Positions 1-10,100 of a stretch of DNA of 64,000 nucleotides are shown in pieces. A program made the position numbers and the translations under genes. The notes beneath the pieces were generated by a model that ran no database searches, was not told the DNA's origin, and saw nothing but the letters and a program-made list of their open reading frames with translations. Each line of letters begins with the position of its first letter. Within the stretch, counting starts at the first letter, position 1. The stretch is from Anderseniella sp. (lineage in GTDB: Bacteria > Pseudomonadota > Alphaproteobacteria > Rhizobiales > Aestuariivirgaceae): contig JANQOK010000017.1 of assembly GCA_028289645.1 (NCBI GenBank), positions 1-64,000 on the forward strand. Reading direction: 5' to 3'.

Positions 1-659
1 CTCCCATAAATTCTCTAGAGTTAGGTTTGCCCCCCGGAATTTTTCCCCTGCAAACCGGGACTTTAGGAGGACGGCGTGTAAAACCAAATCACACGCATAT
101 TGTTTTCCAACCTAAAAGTGGAGAAATCAACCAACAGATGGGCGTCCGGTGCACTATTTTGAAAAGTGTGACATATTTGCCACAGTCTATCTTAGGGGCC
201 AAATCGGGCTGTGACAGACCCGCAGATGCCGGCGCAGCGATTCCACTGCCAGCTCAGCACCCGCAAGATCGATCTGGAAAAACCATTATTTACCTTGTAG
301 GACACTGAAAAATATAGCGTTTAACTGATTTTCCTGTTTCGAGATGCGTGGCTCAAATATTAGTTTGTGTACGGCTGAAATGTGTTGTGCTGCCACGAAT
401 TGTCCGGTGATCTGGTACAAGTGCGCTTGTTCGGAAGATTTCTCGGGTTGCGACGCATTGTGGATGAATCGGTGTGGATAGGTGGCTTTAATGTGTTGTG
501 ACCGGGAATCAGTGCTGATTTCATTGGCGCAAAGTCGGGCAAAGACCAATTAGCGATTGATTCCCGCTGGTGACCGCCTACAAAAACGGTTGTTGGGACG
601 CTTGCGCTTTGTCGATCCGGACGACATGCCGGACCATGCAGTTAGTGAGAGGAATACCC

Positions 660-2087
660 ATGGCGAAGAACGTCAGGCCCGTGCGGTTGCTGCCATGGTT
701 GGTTGTGCCTGCTGCGATGATAGTTACAGGTGCAGCCAACGCAACAGGCGAGACATCAAGCACCGCAGCGCAAAATGTGGCCCAGAATGATATTGCGCCG
801 CCAGCTGCGCCCACCGTCAACAAAACGTCGGGACGCTCGGTGCGGCCTTCAATTACCGGAACCTGGCCGGAAGAAAGCGGCAACAGACTAACGGTGGAAA
901 TCGCCGGCAAAATCTATGAATTGGGCAAGGACGGTGAACTGAGCAGCGACGGCAGCGGCAACTGGACCCTCAACCTCGGCAAGGATCTCAGCGACAACAC
1001 CTACGATGTTGTGGCTATCGTGACCGACAAGGCGGGAAACAGTTCCGCGGATCGCGATTTTGGAGAGGTGGTCGTGGACACGGCCGCCCCTGCCGTACCG
1101 ACAGTCAACACGCTGCTTACCCGACAGCGTAAACCGGTCATAACGGGCGCTTGGCCATCCAGCGAGGCTGAAACATTAAGTATTTCAGTGGCTTCCAGAA
1201 CGTATGTGGCCGGCGCCGGAGATGGCCTGGTAACCGACGGCAACAACTGGACTCTGCGTATCAGCGAGAAACTGGACGATGGCACCTACAATGTCTCGGC
1301 CAAGGCGATCAGTTCCGACGGCAGTGTCGCTGTGGATGCAAGCGAGGACGAACTTACGGTGGATGCAACACCTCCCGCCGTGCCGACAGTCAACAGCTAC
1401 AGGTCCGAACACCCGCGGCCGCTGCTGTACGGAACCTATCCGGAGTCGGATGCCGCCACCATGGCCGTGACCTTCCAGGGCGTAACCTATGCCATGGGCG
1501 GATCTGACCTGCTTTCATCGGATGGCAATGGCAACTGGTCTGTGCTTACGCCCGATGACTTGCCACCTGGACGCTATGACGTGAAAGTCGTGGTCGCCGA
1601 CAAAGCCGGCAATCAGAGGTCCGACACAACAACAGACGAAATTGAGATCGTGGCGCCGGGACAGGCAGAGCCGACGAAACCGGCGGCAGACGCGGCAACC
1701 GTGTCTGCTGAACAATGCCAGCGCCAGCTGGACAGTATCCAGGCTGAACAGAAAATTGAATTCTCTCCGGGAAATGCACGGATAACCGCCAAAACCGCAA
1801 GCTTGCTCAACCGGCTCAGTGTGGCGATCAAAGAGTGCGGGAACCTGAAAATCGAGATTGGCGGGCACACCGACTGGCAGGGCCCGGGAGGCTACAATCA
1901 GGCCTTAAGCGAACGGCGTGCCAACGCAGTCCGTGAAGCGCTGCTTGCCCGAGGCGTCAGTACAGACAATATATCAGCTGTCGGGTATGGTGAAAGCCAG
2001 CCAATTGCCAGCAACAGGACCAGAAGCGGTCGGGCTGCCAACCGGCGCACGGAGTTCAAGGTCTTAACCGAGGGAGTTGAACAATGA
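660..2087 (+). CDS. OmpA-family outer membrane protein with three N-terminal Ig-like repeats
   Basis: Translation has a signal-like N-terminus (MAKNVRPVRLLPWLVVPAAMIVTGAANA), three repeated modules (APTVN...P.ITG.WP...LTV...Y...DG...NWTL...L.DGTYDV.A...D.AGN) and a C-terminal OmpA domain (IEIGGHTDWQGPGGYNQALSERRANAVREALLARGV...VGYGESQPIASN...NRRTEF). Start moved from 570 to ATG 660. Confidence 0.85.
   Translation: MAKNVRPVRLLPWLVVPAAMIVTGAANATGETSSTAAQNVAQNDIAPPAAPTVNKTSGRSVRPSITGTWPEESGNRLTVEIAGKIYELGKDGELSSDGSGNWTLNLGKDLSDNTYDVVAIVTDKAGNSSADRDFGEVVVDTAAPAVPTVNTLLTRQRKPVITGAWPSSEAETLSISVASRTYVAGAGDGLVTDGNNWTLRISEKLDDGTYNVSAKAISSDGSVAVDASEDELTVDATPPAVPTVNSYRSEHPRPLLYGTYPESDAATMAVTFQGVTYAMGGSDLLSSDGNGNWSVLTPDDLPPGRYDVKVVVADKAGNQRSDTTTDEIEIVAPGQAEPTKPAADAATVSAEQCQRQLDSIQAEQKIEFSPGNARITAKTASLLNRLSVAIKECGNLKIEIGGHTDWQGPGGYNQALSERRANAVREALLARGVSTDNISAVGYGESQPIASNRTRSGRAANRRTEFKVLTEGVEQ
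800..1655 (+). repeat. Three tandem Ig-like protein repeats (about 95 aa each) within the OmpA-family protein
   Basis: Recurring 'APTVN...P.I.GTWP...NW...DL..G.YDV...V.DKAGN' in three successive blocks of the translation. Confidence 0.7.
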
Positions 2088-2209
2088 ATGCCTGGAACTT
2101 CAGCGATGCAGTGATCGTCGCTAACCAAAACTGGCACTGGCTCGCAGCGGCGCTGGTGCTTGGGCTTATTGTCGGCTGGGTAACGTGCCGCAGCGCAAGC
2201 GCCCACTAA
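2084..2209 (+). CDS. 41-aa single-TM small protein, ATGA-overlapping with the OmpA-family gene
   Basis: ATG overlaps the preceding TGA; translation MNAWNFSDAVIVANQNWHWLAAALVLGLIVGWVTCRSASAH*. Below the ORF-track length cutoff. Confidence 0.55.
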   Translation: MNAWNFSDAVIVANQNWHWLAAALVLGLIVGWVTCRSASAH

Positions 2210-2298
2210 AAAATTGGAAAAATTGAGTTTTTTGGATTTCAACACTCCAGCCGCAACTCATGCCGCTGTAGAGCAACAGAACCAAAGGGAAATGGACA

Positions 2299-2955
2299 AT
2301 GCCGCAACTCACACTTGAACTACTGCTCCTGATGTTGCTCGCTTTTCTGATCGGTTGCATCCTGGGGTGCCTGTTCCGCACGATTTTCGCAACCGACGAC
2401 AGGCCCGCGGCGACGACGGCAAAGCCCGGCAGTGGCAAACCGCGGGCCGCTGCTGCAGATGCGTCCAAGACTGCAGCTGAAGCCGAGGCCGAAACCAAGG
2501 CTGAAAGCAAACCCGCACCGGCGGCGGACTCAAAAGCAGACCCGGCACCCAAAGCGAAGCCAGCAGCGCCCAAGCCGGCAGCCAAGGCCGCTGCGGAGCC
2601 GGTTTCCACAGGCAAGCCGGTTCGCCCGAAAGGACTGCCCAGCGCTCGAGACGGCAAGCCGGACAAGTTGCAGATGATTTCCGGAGTTGGTCCGAAACTG
2701 GAAAAAACACTGCACGGCCTGGGCTACTTTCACTTTGACCAGATTGCCGCGTGGGGCAAGGACCAGGTCGACTGGGTGGACGACCACCTGCGCTACAAGG
2801 GCCGGATCGAGCGCGACGAGTGGATTGCCCAGGCCAAGTTGCTTGCCGCCGACGACATGGAGCAATTCAATAAGCTTTATGGTTCAGGCGGGTCGGCAAA
2901 GACCAGGCCGGGCAGCAAGAAAACTGCTGCACGAACAGCGAAGAAAAAGAAATAA
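2299..2955 (+). CDS. Membrane-anchored protein with Ala/Lys/Pro-rich linker and C-terminal helix-hairpin-helix-type (ISGVGP) domain
   Basis: N-terminal TM (LTLELLLLMLLAFLIGCILGCLF), low-complexity linker, C-terminal KLQMISGVGPKLEKTLHGLGYFHFDQIAAW...YKGRIERDEWIAQAKLLA. Confidence 0.75.
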   Translation: MPQLTLELLLLMLLAFLIGCILGCLFRTIFATDDRPAATTAKPGSGKPRAAAADASKTAAEAEAETKAESKPAPAADSKADPAPKAKPAAPKPAAKAAAEPVSTGKPVRPKGLPSARDGKPDKLQMISGVGPKLEKTLHGLGYFHFDQIAAWGKDQVDWVDDHLRYKGRIERDEWIAQAKLLAADDMEQFNKLYGSGGSAKTRPGSKKTAARTAKKKK

Positions 2956-2973
2956 CCGGTATTTCAAGCACTT

Positions 2974-3006
2974 GACGGTTCTGGAGTGCTGTACCTCAGA
3001 ACCGTC
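2974..3006. terminator. Likely bidirectional terminator hairpin between convergent genes
   Basis: GACGGTTCTG...CAGAACCGTC perfect 10-bp stem, located between two converging stop codons; no strong T-tract. Confidence 0.5.
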
Positions 3007-3015
3007 CTTGTGTTA

Positions 3016-5184
3016 TCAGCAATCGGAAATCAGCGAGGCGATAGTCTTCTTGCCTTCGCCGCAGCCTGATGCCGGCGAGGACGCGGCACTTCCGCGCCCG
3101 CCTTTGCCGCCCCGATTGATGTCGTGCAGCATGGTGTATTTCCGGTGACCCAGCCGGGTGCGATACACGTGCACATTCTGCATCACTTTCTGCACGTACT
3201 TCCGGGTCTCCGTGATCGGGATCGACTCAATCCAGTCGATCGTATCAACCTGACCCTTGCGCGGATCGCCATAGGCCTTCAGCCACTTGATGGTGTTTCC
3301 GGGGCCGGCATTGTAACTGGTGAAACCCATGATGTAGGACCCTTTGAACTCACGGATGAGATCGCCCAGGTAAGCCTCTCCCATGGACACATTCAGTGCG
3401 GGCTTTGATGTCAGATGGCCGGTTTTGTAGCCGCGCAGCTTGTACTGCTTCGCTATCAGCCGGCCCGTGCCCGGCATGATCTGCATCAGGCCCCTGGCGC
3501 CGGCGTGACTGCCGGCGACCGCATTGAACTCGCTTTCCTGCCGCGACAGGCCAAGAATGACCGCGCGCTCGACCTTGCTGTTTATGGTTTTCCAGGCCGG
3601 CATGGCGTTTACCGGATAGGCCCAGTTATCGACGTCAAGTCCGAGGCTGCCAAATGCCTTGGCCAGCCTGACTGCCGGAAAATGCCCGGCATGGGTATGA
3701 AGATGGTCGATTGCAGCCGCTGCTTCATCACGTGACTTGATGGCCCGGGCGATCGGAAACAGAAACGGCAGGATCTGATTCTTGCCGCCGGCCCGCGCCA
3801 GCAGATGCGCAGCGCGGAAGATCTCTACAGACCGGACGCTTTTCTTGGCGCTAGCCGTCGCGTTGCCGGTGACGATGTTGAGCGGCTTTTTTCCATGCCC
3901 CAGTTTGCCAAGTGCCAACTGGCCATAGAACAGTGTGGGCGAGGCGGCAGCCATGCGATAGGCCACCTCGGCGCGGGCGTTTTCACCTTTCGCAGCCCGC
4001 GCACGGCCAAGCCAGTACCAGCCCCTGGACCCGTCCGTACGAGTGGTCGCAGCTTCGGTCATGCGCTTGAAATGCACCGCTGCCTTCCGCGGATTCGAAA
4101 GTTTGCGAAGCGCATACCATCCGGCCAGGAATTCACCCTCGATGAACTGCTTGCCCGACGAATAGCCATGCGCAGCCATCATCTTGTAGATGCCGGGCCA
4201 GTATTTCTTGTATTTTGGGCCTGCCAGATGACGTGCGGCCAGGCGCTTTTCAACGAACCACTGTGCCGGATTGATCTGTGCCTTATGTGAAGCGGGCGCG
4301 CGCTTCAGCATGTTGAAGGCGGCCGTATGCTTGCCCTTGCGCCGCAGCCAGCGCGCATAGGCATATATCATCGGCGGATGGTTGCGGAACTTGGCCGGCA
4401 GCTTCTTGTAGTGAGCAGGACCGGTTTTTTTGCGCCGGATCAGTGCCTGGGCTGTCCGCGCTGCCCGGGCATGGGCCTTGGAGACAAAACGTGCTGCCCG
4501 GATAGCCGCGTTGGTCTCTTGCGCCATGACCAGCGCCCACATACGTGCCTTGTGATCGGAAGTGCTCAGCAAATGTTTGAAATCGTTGGCTATCTGTTTT
4601 TCCAGATGCGCTGCCAACTTCGGGTTTGACCACGCCTTGCGGATGAATTCAGTCGCAGTGGCCTTGTCACCGCGTGCCAGTGCCAACCGGGCGTACGCCA
4701 CCTCGCCCTGAGGCGAAATCGGCGAAAAACGATTGTAATGGCGTGCAACGGCATCAATTGGAGTGGTTTTTCGGGCCAGTATGGCCTGCGCCATCCGCGT
4801 CAGTGGTTTGGTTGCGGGCCAATCCGGGTTCGCGAGCACGAAGTTCATGATCCTGTCGGCACCGGCATCCGTCGGGTTTTTCCGGATGTAAAGCCACTCG
4901 ACAGCCTTCAATGTCGCCTGGTCCTGCGATTTGGAGGCAAGATCAAATGCCTTGCGCCAGTCTTTTCCCACGGCGGCCTTCAGCGCCCTGACCGATATGG
5001 CGTCGTTGCGGGCCGGCGAGCGTGTGTTGCTGCTGGCCAGAAGCTCCGGGATGCCGGATGTATCTGAAACGCCTGACGAACGCGCTTGCGCAACACCGGC
5101 AACGCTGCCGGCAATCGCCAAGCCCAGAACACTGGCAACTGCCGCCCGCCTGAGCGTTGAAAACCTTATGACTTTTCTGTTCAT
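3016..5184 (-). CDS. Lytic murein transglycosylase (Slt family)
   Basis: SLT catalytic motif GLSRQESEFNAVAGSHAGARGLMQIMPGTGR and C-terminal SYNAGPGNTIKWL; helical N-terminal region; signal peptide from MNRKVIRFS. Confidence 0.9.
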   Translation of the reverse strand: MNRKVIRFSTLRRAAVASVLGLAIAGSVAGVAQARSSGVSDTSGIPELLASSNTRSPARNDAISVRALKAAVGKDWRKAFDLASKSQDQATLKAVEWLYIRKNPTDAGADRIMNFVLANPDWPATKPLTRMAQAILARKTTPIDAVARHYNRFSPISPQGEVAYARLALARGDKATATEFIRKAWSNPKLAAHLEKQIANDFKHLLSTSDHKARMWALVMAQETNAAIRAARFVSKAHARAARTAQALIRRKKTGPAHYKKLPAKFRNHPPMIYAYARWLRRKGKHTAAFNMLKRAPASHKAQINPAQWFVEKRLAARHLAGPKYKKYWPGIYKMMAAHGYSSGKQFIEGEFLAGWYALRKLSNPRKAAVHFKRMTEAATTRTDGSRGWYWLGRARAAKGENARAEVAYRMAAASPTLFYGQLALGKLGHGKKPLNIVTGNATASAKKSVRSVEIFRAAHLLARAGGKNQILPFLFPIARAIKSRDEAAAAIDHLHTHAGHFPAVRLAKAFGSLGLDVDNWAYPVNAMPAWKTINSKVERAVILGLSRQESEFNAVAGSHAGARGLMQIMPGTGRLIAKQYKLRGYKTGHLTSKPALNVSMGEAYLGDLIREFKGSYIMGFTSYNAGPGNTIKWLKAYGDPRKGQVDTIDWIESIPITETRKYVQKVMQNVHVYRTRLGHRKYTMLHDINRGGKGGRGSAASSPASGCGEGKKTIASLISDC

Positions 5185-5593
5185 GCCGTCCTCGCGCCGC
5201 CGCCTGGAAACCGGACCCAAATACATTGATTCTGCAGTCCGCCGGCACAGTTTTCGATCAAAGCCATGTGCGCTCACGTTTTTGACTGCTTTGAACAGGT
5301 TAAAACCGGCTGAGTCTGCACACCTGCCAACAATACCAACTAACATTGCTCATCCTGCTCTGTTAAGCGGCGCGCATGTACTTGGCGGGTTCACGACTAA
5401 CCACAGATTGAGGCTGCGATGTGGCCGAAACTTGCAGGGCGGAGGCCGAGTGAAGCTTTCGGTTGCCGCACCGCAGCAGCGGGTCTATGGTGCCGCGCTC
5501 ACGATGAGGACATTGCGCCGCTCCGATCATGTACGCGTAACGATGTCCGCAGTGAGTAGCGCAGTAAAGTTTACGAATTGTTGAGGTTTCGAA

Positions 5594-6484
5594 ATGGACG
5601 CACGCTTTCACGGCTCTTTTCCCGCGCTGATTACACCGTTCAAGGACGGTAAAGTGGATGAAGCGGCATTTCGCAAACTCATCGAGTGGCACATCGCGGA
5701 AGGCACTCACGGTATTGTACCCGTCGGTACAACCGGTGAATCTCCGACGCTGAGCCATGAAGAACACAAGCGCGTCGTCGAGATCGCCGTTGAAACGGCT
5801 GCCGGCCGGATTCCGGTCATAGCCGGCGCCGGATCCAATTCAACCGCCGAGGCAGTCGATTTTGCCGTGCATGCCAATCAGGCAGGTGCGGATGCCGCGC
5901 TCTCCGTGGTGCCGTATTACAACAAACCGACCCAGGAAGGCCTGTACGAGCATTTCGCAGCAGTGGCCAGGGCTGTGCCGGACCTGCCGGTGTTTGTATA
6001 CAACGTGCCGGGACGGACCATCGCCGAGATTTCAGTCGAGACACTGGCGCGCCTGAACAGGGATTTTGCCAATATCGTCGGCACCAAGGACGCAACGGCG
6101 GACCTGGCCCGGCCGTCGCTGCAGCGCCTGGCGTCGGGAGAAAAGTTCATTCAACTGTCTGGAGAAGACGGAACCGCGCTGGCGTTCAACGCACATGGTG
6201 GCACCGGATGCATTTCTGTGACGGCAAACGTGGCGCCGCGGCTGTGTGCGGAGTTCCAGGAGGCGACGCTTGCGGGCGACTATGCCAAGGCGCTGACCAT
6301 CCAGGACCGGCTGATGCCGCTGCATTCGGCGTTGTTTTGCGAGACCAGTCCGTCACCGGTCAAATATGCCGTGAGCTTGCTCGGCCACGCGCTGGAAGAC
6401 GCGCGCTTGCCAATTATGCCGGCGACCGAAGGCGCGCGCCAGCAGGTAAAGGCCGCCATGGTTCACGCGGGACTGTTGAACTGA
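5594..6484 (+). CDS. dapA: 4-hydroxy-tetrahydrodipicolinate synthase
   Basis: [55 protein letters not shown]. Confidence 0.97.
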   Translation: MDARFHGSFPALITPFKDGKVDEAAFRKLIEWHIAEGTHGIVPVGTTGESPTLSHEEHKRVVEIAVETAAGRIPVIAGAGSNSTAEAVDFAVHANQAGADAALSVVPYYNKPTQEGLYEHFAAVARAVPDLPVFVYNVPGRTIAEISVETLARLNRDFANIVGTKDATADLARPSLQRLASGEKFIQLSGEDGTALAFNAHGGTGCISVTANVAPRLCAEFQEATLAGDYAKALTIQDRLMPLHSALFCETSPSPVKYAVSLLGHALEDARLPIMPATEGARQQVKAAMVHAGLLN

Positions 6485-6506
6485 GCGCGGGAACGGGTGC
6501 CGGAAC

Positions 6507-6995
6507 ATGTCTTCCAAAAGTGGTGGTGCGAAACGGCGCTCGGGCAATCCTGTCATAGCTGACAACCGGCGCGCCCGGTTTGACTTTGAGCTGATGGACA
6601 AGCTCGAGGTCGGTGTCATGTTGACCGGCACCGAAGTCAAGTCGCTGCGCGCCTCCAAGGCGACAATTGCCGAAAGCTATATCCAGGTGAAGAATGGCGA
6701 ACTGTGGTGGGTGAATGCCCATATTCCTGAGTACAACCAGGGCAACCGCTTCAATCACGAACCCCGCCGGATCCGCAAATTGCTGGCCCATGCCCGCGAG
6801 ATCGCCCGGCTCGGCCAGGCGGTTGACCGGGAAGGATTGACCATCGTGCCGCTGAAAATCTACTTCAATGAGCGTGGCCGGGTGAAACTGGAAATCGCGC
6901 TTGCCAAGGGCAAGAAAGTGCACGACAAGCGACAGGCGGAGAAGAAGCGTGACTGGCAACGCGACAAGGCGCGCCTGATGCGTGAACGAGGTTAG
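6507..6995 (+). CDS. smpB: SsrA-binding protein SmpB
   Basis: [73 protein letters not shown]. Confidence 0.98.
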   Translation: MSSKSGGAKRRSGNPVIADNRRARFDFELMDKLEVGVMLTGTEVKSLRASKATIAESYIQVKNGELWWVNAHIPEYNQGNRFNHEPRRIRKLLAHAREIARLGQAVDREGLTIVPLKIYFNERGRVKLEIALAKGKKVHDKRQAEKKRDWQRDKARLMRERG

Positions 6996-7058
6996 GGTCG
7001 GGAGCTCAAACGCACCCCGCCGCCACAGTGCAATACGGGTTTTCCACGGAGACAGAAA

Positions 7059-8330
7059 ATGATCACCCAGAAAGCAGGTCTTCTGGACCAGGTACGCGAC
7101 CGCTTTGCCCATGTGGAGGCTTGTCCGTTTCAGGGGTCCAGAGTGTTTTTTGAGAACGCCGGCGGCGCGCTGACATTGAAAACCGTGGTCGATACATCGG
7201 CCAGATTTGCCGCCATTCCTGACAATCAGGGGCGCGACAATCCAGCCTCGCATCAGCTCGTTGACATCATCAACGCGTCCAGGGACAGGATGCGGATCAT
7301 GTTCAATGCGGCAGGTGGCCAGTTTTTTGTCGGCGAGAGCGGCACCGAACTGTTGTTCCGGCTTATTCGCACCGCCATAGTGGGCGCGGCGCAGGGCGGG
7401 ACCGTGCTCGGAACCACGCTTGAACATCCGGCTTCGCGCAGTGCGGCAACGAAATGGGCAGACGAAACCGGCAGGCCCTATGTTGCCGTCGCCCACGACA
7501 ATGCGACCGGTACTGTTACGGCCGACGACTATGCCGCATACGTCACGCCTGATGTCCGGGTCGCCACGATCATTCACACCTCTCCGGTTACCGGCATGTC
7601 GGTTGACGTGGCAGCGGTCTCAGCGGCCATACGGGCCGTGGCGCCTGATTGCTTCGTCATTGTGGATGGCATTCAGCATGCCAGCCATGGTCACATCGAC
7701 ATCGATGCCTGTGATGTGGATGGCTACGTGATATCGCCCTACAAGGTGTTTTCACGGCATGGTTACGGTGTCGCTTGGACTTCAGACCGGCTGACGGCTC
7801 TGCCGCGTGAAGGCCTGATTGGCGGTCCGGCGGAGAACTGGGAGCTGGGCACACGCGATACCGGTGCCTATGCGACATTTTCAGATGTGGTGGATTACTT
7901 CAGCTGGCTGGGCAGCCAGTTCACCGACAGTGACGATCCGCGGGACCGCATCGAGGCGGCCGCTGCGGCAATCCACGATCACGAGATGGTGCTGACCAAC
8001 GCCATGCTGAACGGCACCGGCAATCTCAAAGGCCTGGCCGAAATGCCGGGTGTGACGGTCATCGGCGGGGTGGACAATCCGGCCCGTGAAGGCCTGGTGT
8101 CTTTCAGCGTTGACGGTGTCGATGCCGTAGCGCTTGTCGATGTTCTCAACAGCCAGGGTATCCGCACTCATGTCAGGAAGGCCGACCATTATTCCGGCAA
8201 CATCCTCACGCCGCTGGGGCTGGCCGCCTGTGTGAGAGTTTCGCTTTGCCATTACAACAGCGAACAGGAGGTGGCGCAGTTTCTGGCTGCCATGGCGGAC
8301 GTGGTTGGCGGTCAAAACAAGGCGCCCTAG
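7059..8330 (+). CDS. Class V aminotransferase / cysteine desulfurase-like PLP enzyme
   Basis: Type I PLP fold pattern; VDGIQHASHGHIDIDACDVDGYVISPYKVFSRHGYGVAW with candidate PLP lysine. Confidence 0.8.
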   Translation: MITQKAGLLDQVRDRFAHVEACPFQGSRVFFENAGGALTLKTVVDTSARFAAIPDNQGRDNPASHQLVDIINASRDRMRIMFNAAGGQFFVGESGTELLFRLIRTAIVGAAQGGTVLGTTLEHPASRSAATKWADETGRPYVAVAHDNATGTVTADDYAAYVTPDVRVATIIHTSPVTGMSVDVAAVSAAIRAVAPDCFVIVDGIQHASHGHIDIDACDVDGYVISPYKVFSRHGYGVAWTSDRLTALPREGLIGGPAENWELGTRDTGAYATFSDVVDYFSWLGSQFTDSDDPRDRIEAAAAAIHDHEMVLTNAMLNGTGNLKGLAEMPGVTVIGGVDNPAREGLVSFSVDGVDAVALVDVLNSQGIRTHVRKADHYSGNILTPLGLAACVRVSLCHYNSEQEVAQFLAAMADVVGGQNKAP

Positions 8331-8476
8331 CCGAAGCCGGCCGTTGGATGCCGGCCGGACAGCCCAACCGGCAGCCGCGAACATCGACTGCCGGCAAACC
8401 GTACTGTGAGACTACGGTCGCCGGCAGCAGACGTCATCGGTGCTGTAAAGGCTGTGATTGGTTCAACGGTTATGGT

Positions 8477-9418
8477 TCACGGGATGACAACCGGCGGCGG
8501 AACAACCGGGAGGGTGCCGTTATAGCAGGGTGCCAGAGAGGCTACATTGGGTGTGTCCAGTGTCGCGCCACGGCGGTCCTGGTCCATCTTTGACGGGGCT
8601 CCCCAATTGTAGCTCAGGCCCGCCATGATGGTATGATCCATGGTATCATTGTCAGAGGCGTTGGCGAACTCGTTGCCAAGGCAACCGTCCCGGTAGGTTC
8701 CGCGATAGGCGAGGAATAGCGGCATGTCTCCAACCAGTGGCGCTTGCTCCCAAAGCGTGTCGAAACGTGCACCCCACTGATAGACATCGTAGTTCGCGGA
8801 ATCACCGCTTTCGAACCGCAGGTTGGAGTACAGCCCTTCGACCTGGATACGGGTGTCAACGCCCATGAACCAGCGGCCGGCACCCCGGGCGAAGAAGCCA
8901 TCTCCGGTCAGTTCGCCTTCCTGGTCGACAAAGGCTCCCTGGGCATAGAAGGTGAGATCGTCCACATAAAGTTGAGCTTCACCACCGACGAAGCGCAGAT
9001 TGGTTCGATATCCCGGATCGGTGTCATTGTGGCTTGAGGCCGCGACCCCGCCAAACACACCAAACAGGCCTTGCGAGGGATCCCGCCAGCTGAAGTGGCC
9101 GGTTCCCTGGAAGCCCCAGCGTTGCCCGGAAACGGCATTGTTGTTGAACGCGCGATCATTCCACTCGACATCCACATCACTCTGCAGCGTCAGGTTGCCG
9201 CCGAGCGGCAAGTTCAATCGGGCATTGTGGCCGGATGCGAGCGCGGTATCGTCGCCGGTGCCGCCGCCGTCAATGATCTGAACGCCGTTCCAGCTTTCGC
9301 TCACGCCGCCGATGATGAGGCCGATTTCATTGTAGCGGTCCTGTGCGGTTGCAGTGCCTGCTGCCAGAACCGCTGTAATTGCCGTGCTGCCAAGTATTGT
9401 TTTTACGAACTTACTCAT
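8477..9418 (-). CDS. Predicted outer-membrane beta-barrel / porin-like protein
   Basis: Signal peptide MSKFVKTILGSTAITAVLAAGTATAQ; alternating hydrophobic/aromatic strands rich in Gly/Asn/Asp. Confidence 0.55.
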   Translation of the reverse strand: MSKFVKTILGSTAITAVLAAGTATAQDRYNEIGLIIGGVSESWNGVQIIDGGGTGDDTALASGHNARLNLPLGGNLTLQSDVDVEWNDRAFNNNAVSGQRWGFQGTGHFSWRDPSQGLFGVFGGVAASSHNDTDPGYRTNLRFVGGEAQLYVDDLTFYAQGAFVDQEGELTGDGFFARGAGRWFMGVDTRIQVEGLYSNLRFESGDSANYDVYQWGARFDTLWEQAPLVGDMPLFLAYRGTYRDGCLGNEFANASDNDTMDHTIMAGLSYNWGAPSKMDQDRRGATLDTPNVASLAPCYNGTLPVVPPPVVIP

Positions 9419-9662
9419 GGGTGTCCCGTTTACTGTCGCTATTGCCTGAGGGGTGACTAACTTGAAGTGCGCCGGAAGAGTGCACGTTTATGGTTAATCT
9501 GCCGTAAATGCCGCGGTGAATTGCGGTTTTACGAAGCGGCACGGCGGCGACTCCGGGCAGGTGGCGAGACCAGTATTGTTCGTCGCTGAAAGAAGGTAAT
9601 AAGGTCTCAAACCAGTACCGGTCTGCGATTGGTCATCCCCGTCAACCTGAGGAGCATTCCTT

Positions 9663-10058
9663 ATGCCGCTACCGTCACATCACATGATCGAGGCTGCGCC
9701 GCAGCCGGTCGCACCGTTTTCCCATGCCTGCGAGGTGGATGGCTGGGTGTTCCTGACCGGACAGATGCCGACAATGCCGGGGGCACCGGATGAACCACTG
9801 CCGGATGGCATTGAGGCGCAGACCAGGCGGGTCATGGATAACCTCATCATTGTGCTGCAGGGCATGGGGCTTGGGCTTGAGAATGTCGCGCAAGTAAGGG
9901 TCTTCATTACTGATTTCGAACGCGATTATGCCGCCATGAACGAAGTCTATTTGGGTTATTTTGCAGAAGGGAAGCTGCCTGCCAGGACCTGTGTCGGTGT
10001 GACCGGCCTTGCTGTAGGTGCTCTGGTCGAGATCGACATGGTGGCACGGCGGCCTTAG
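9663..10058 (+). CDS. RidA family protein
   Basis: PFSHACEVDGWVFLTGQMP, QTRRVMDNLIIVLQGMGLGLENVAQVRVFITDFERDYAAMNEVY, LPARTCVGVTGLAVGALVEIDMVA. Confidence 0.93.
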   Translation: MPLPSHHMIEAAPQPVAPFSHACEVDGWVFLTGQMPTMPGAPDEPLPDGIEAQTRRVMDNLIIVLQGMGLGLENVAQVRVFITDFERDYAAMNEVYLGYFAEGKLPARTCVGVTGLAVGALVEIDMVARRP

Positions 10059-10100
10059 TGCGGGTTGCGGCCGGACGGGCTGCGCCGGCCGGCGCCGTCT

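Noticed and set aside
27-308. 93-aa plus-strand ORF at the window start
   Set aside because: No recognisable domain or convincing coding pattern; region looks intergenic.
6414-7577. 387-aa minus-strand ORF over smpB and the aminotransferase gene
   Set aside because: Entirely antisense to two well-supported genes; composition typical of a GC-rich shadow ORF.
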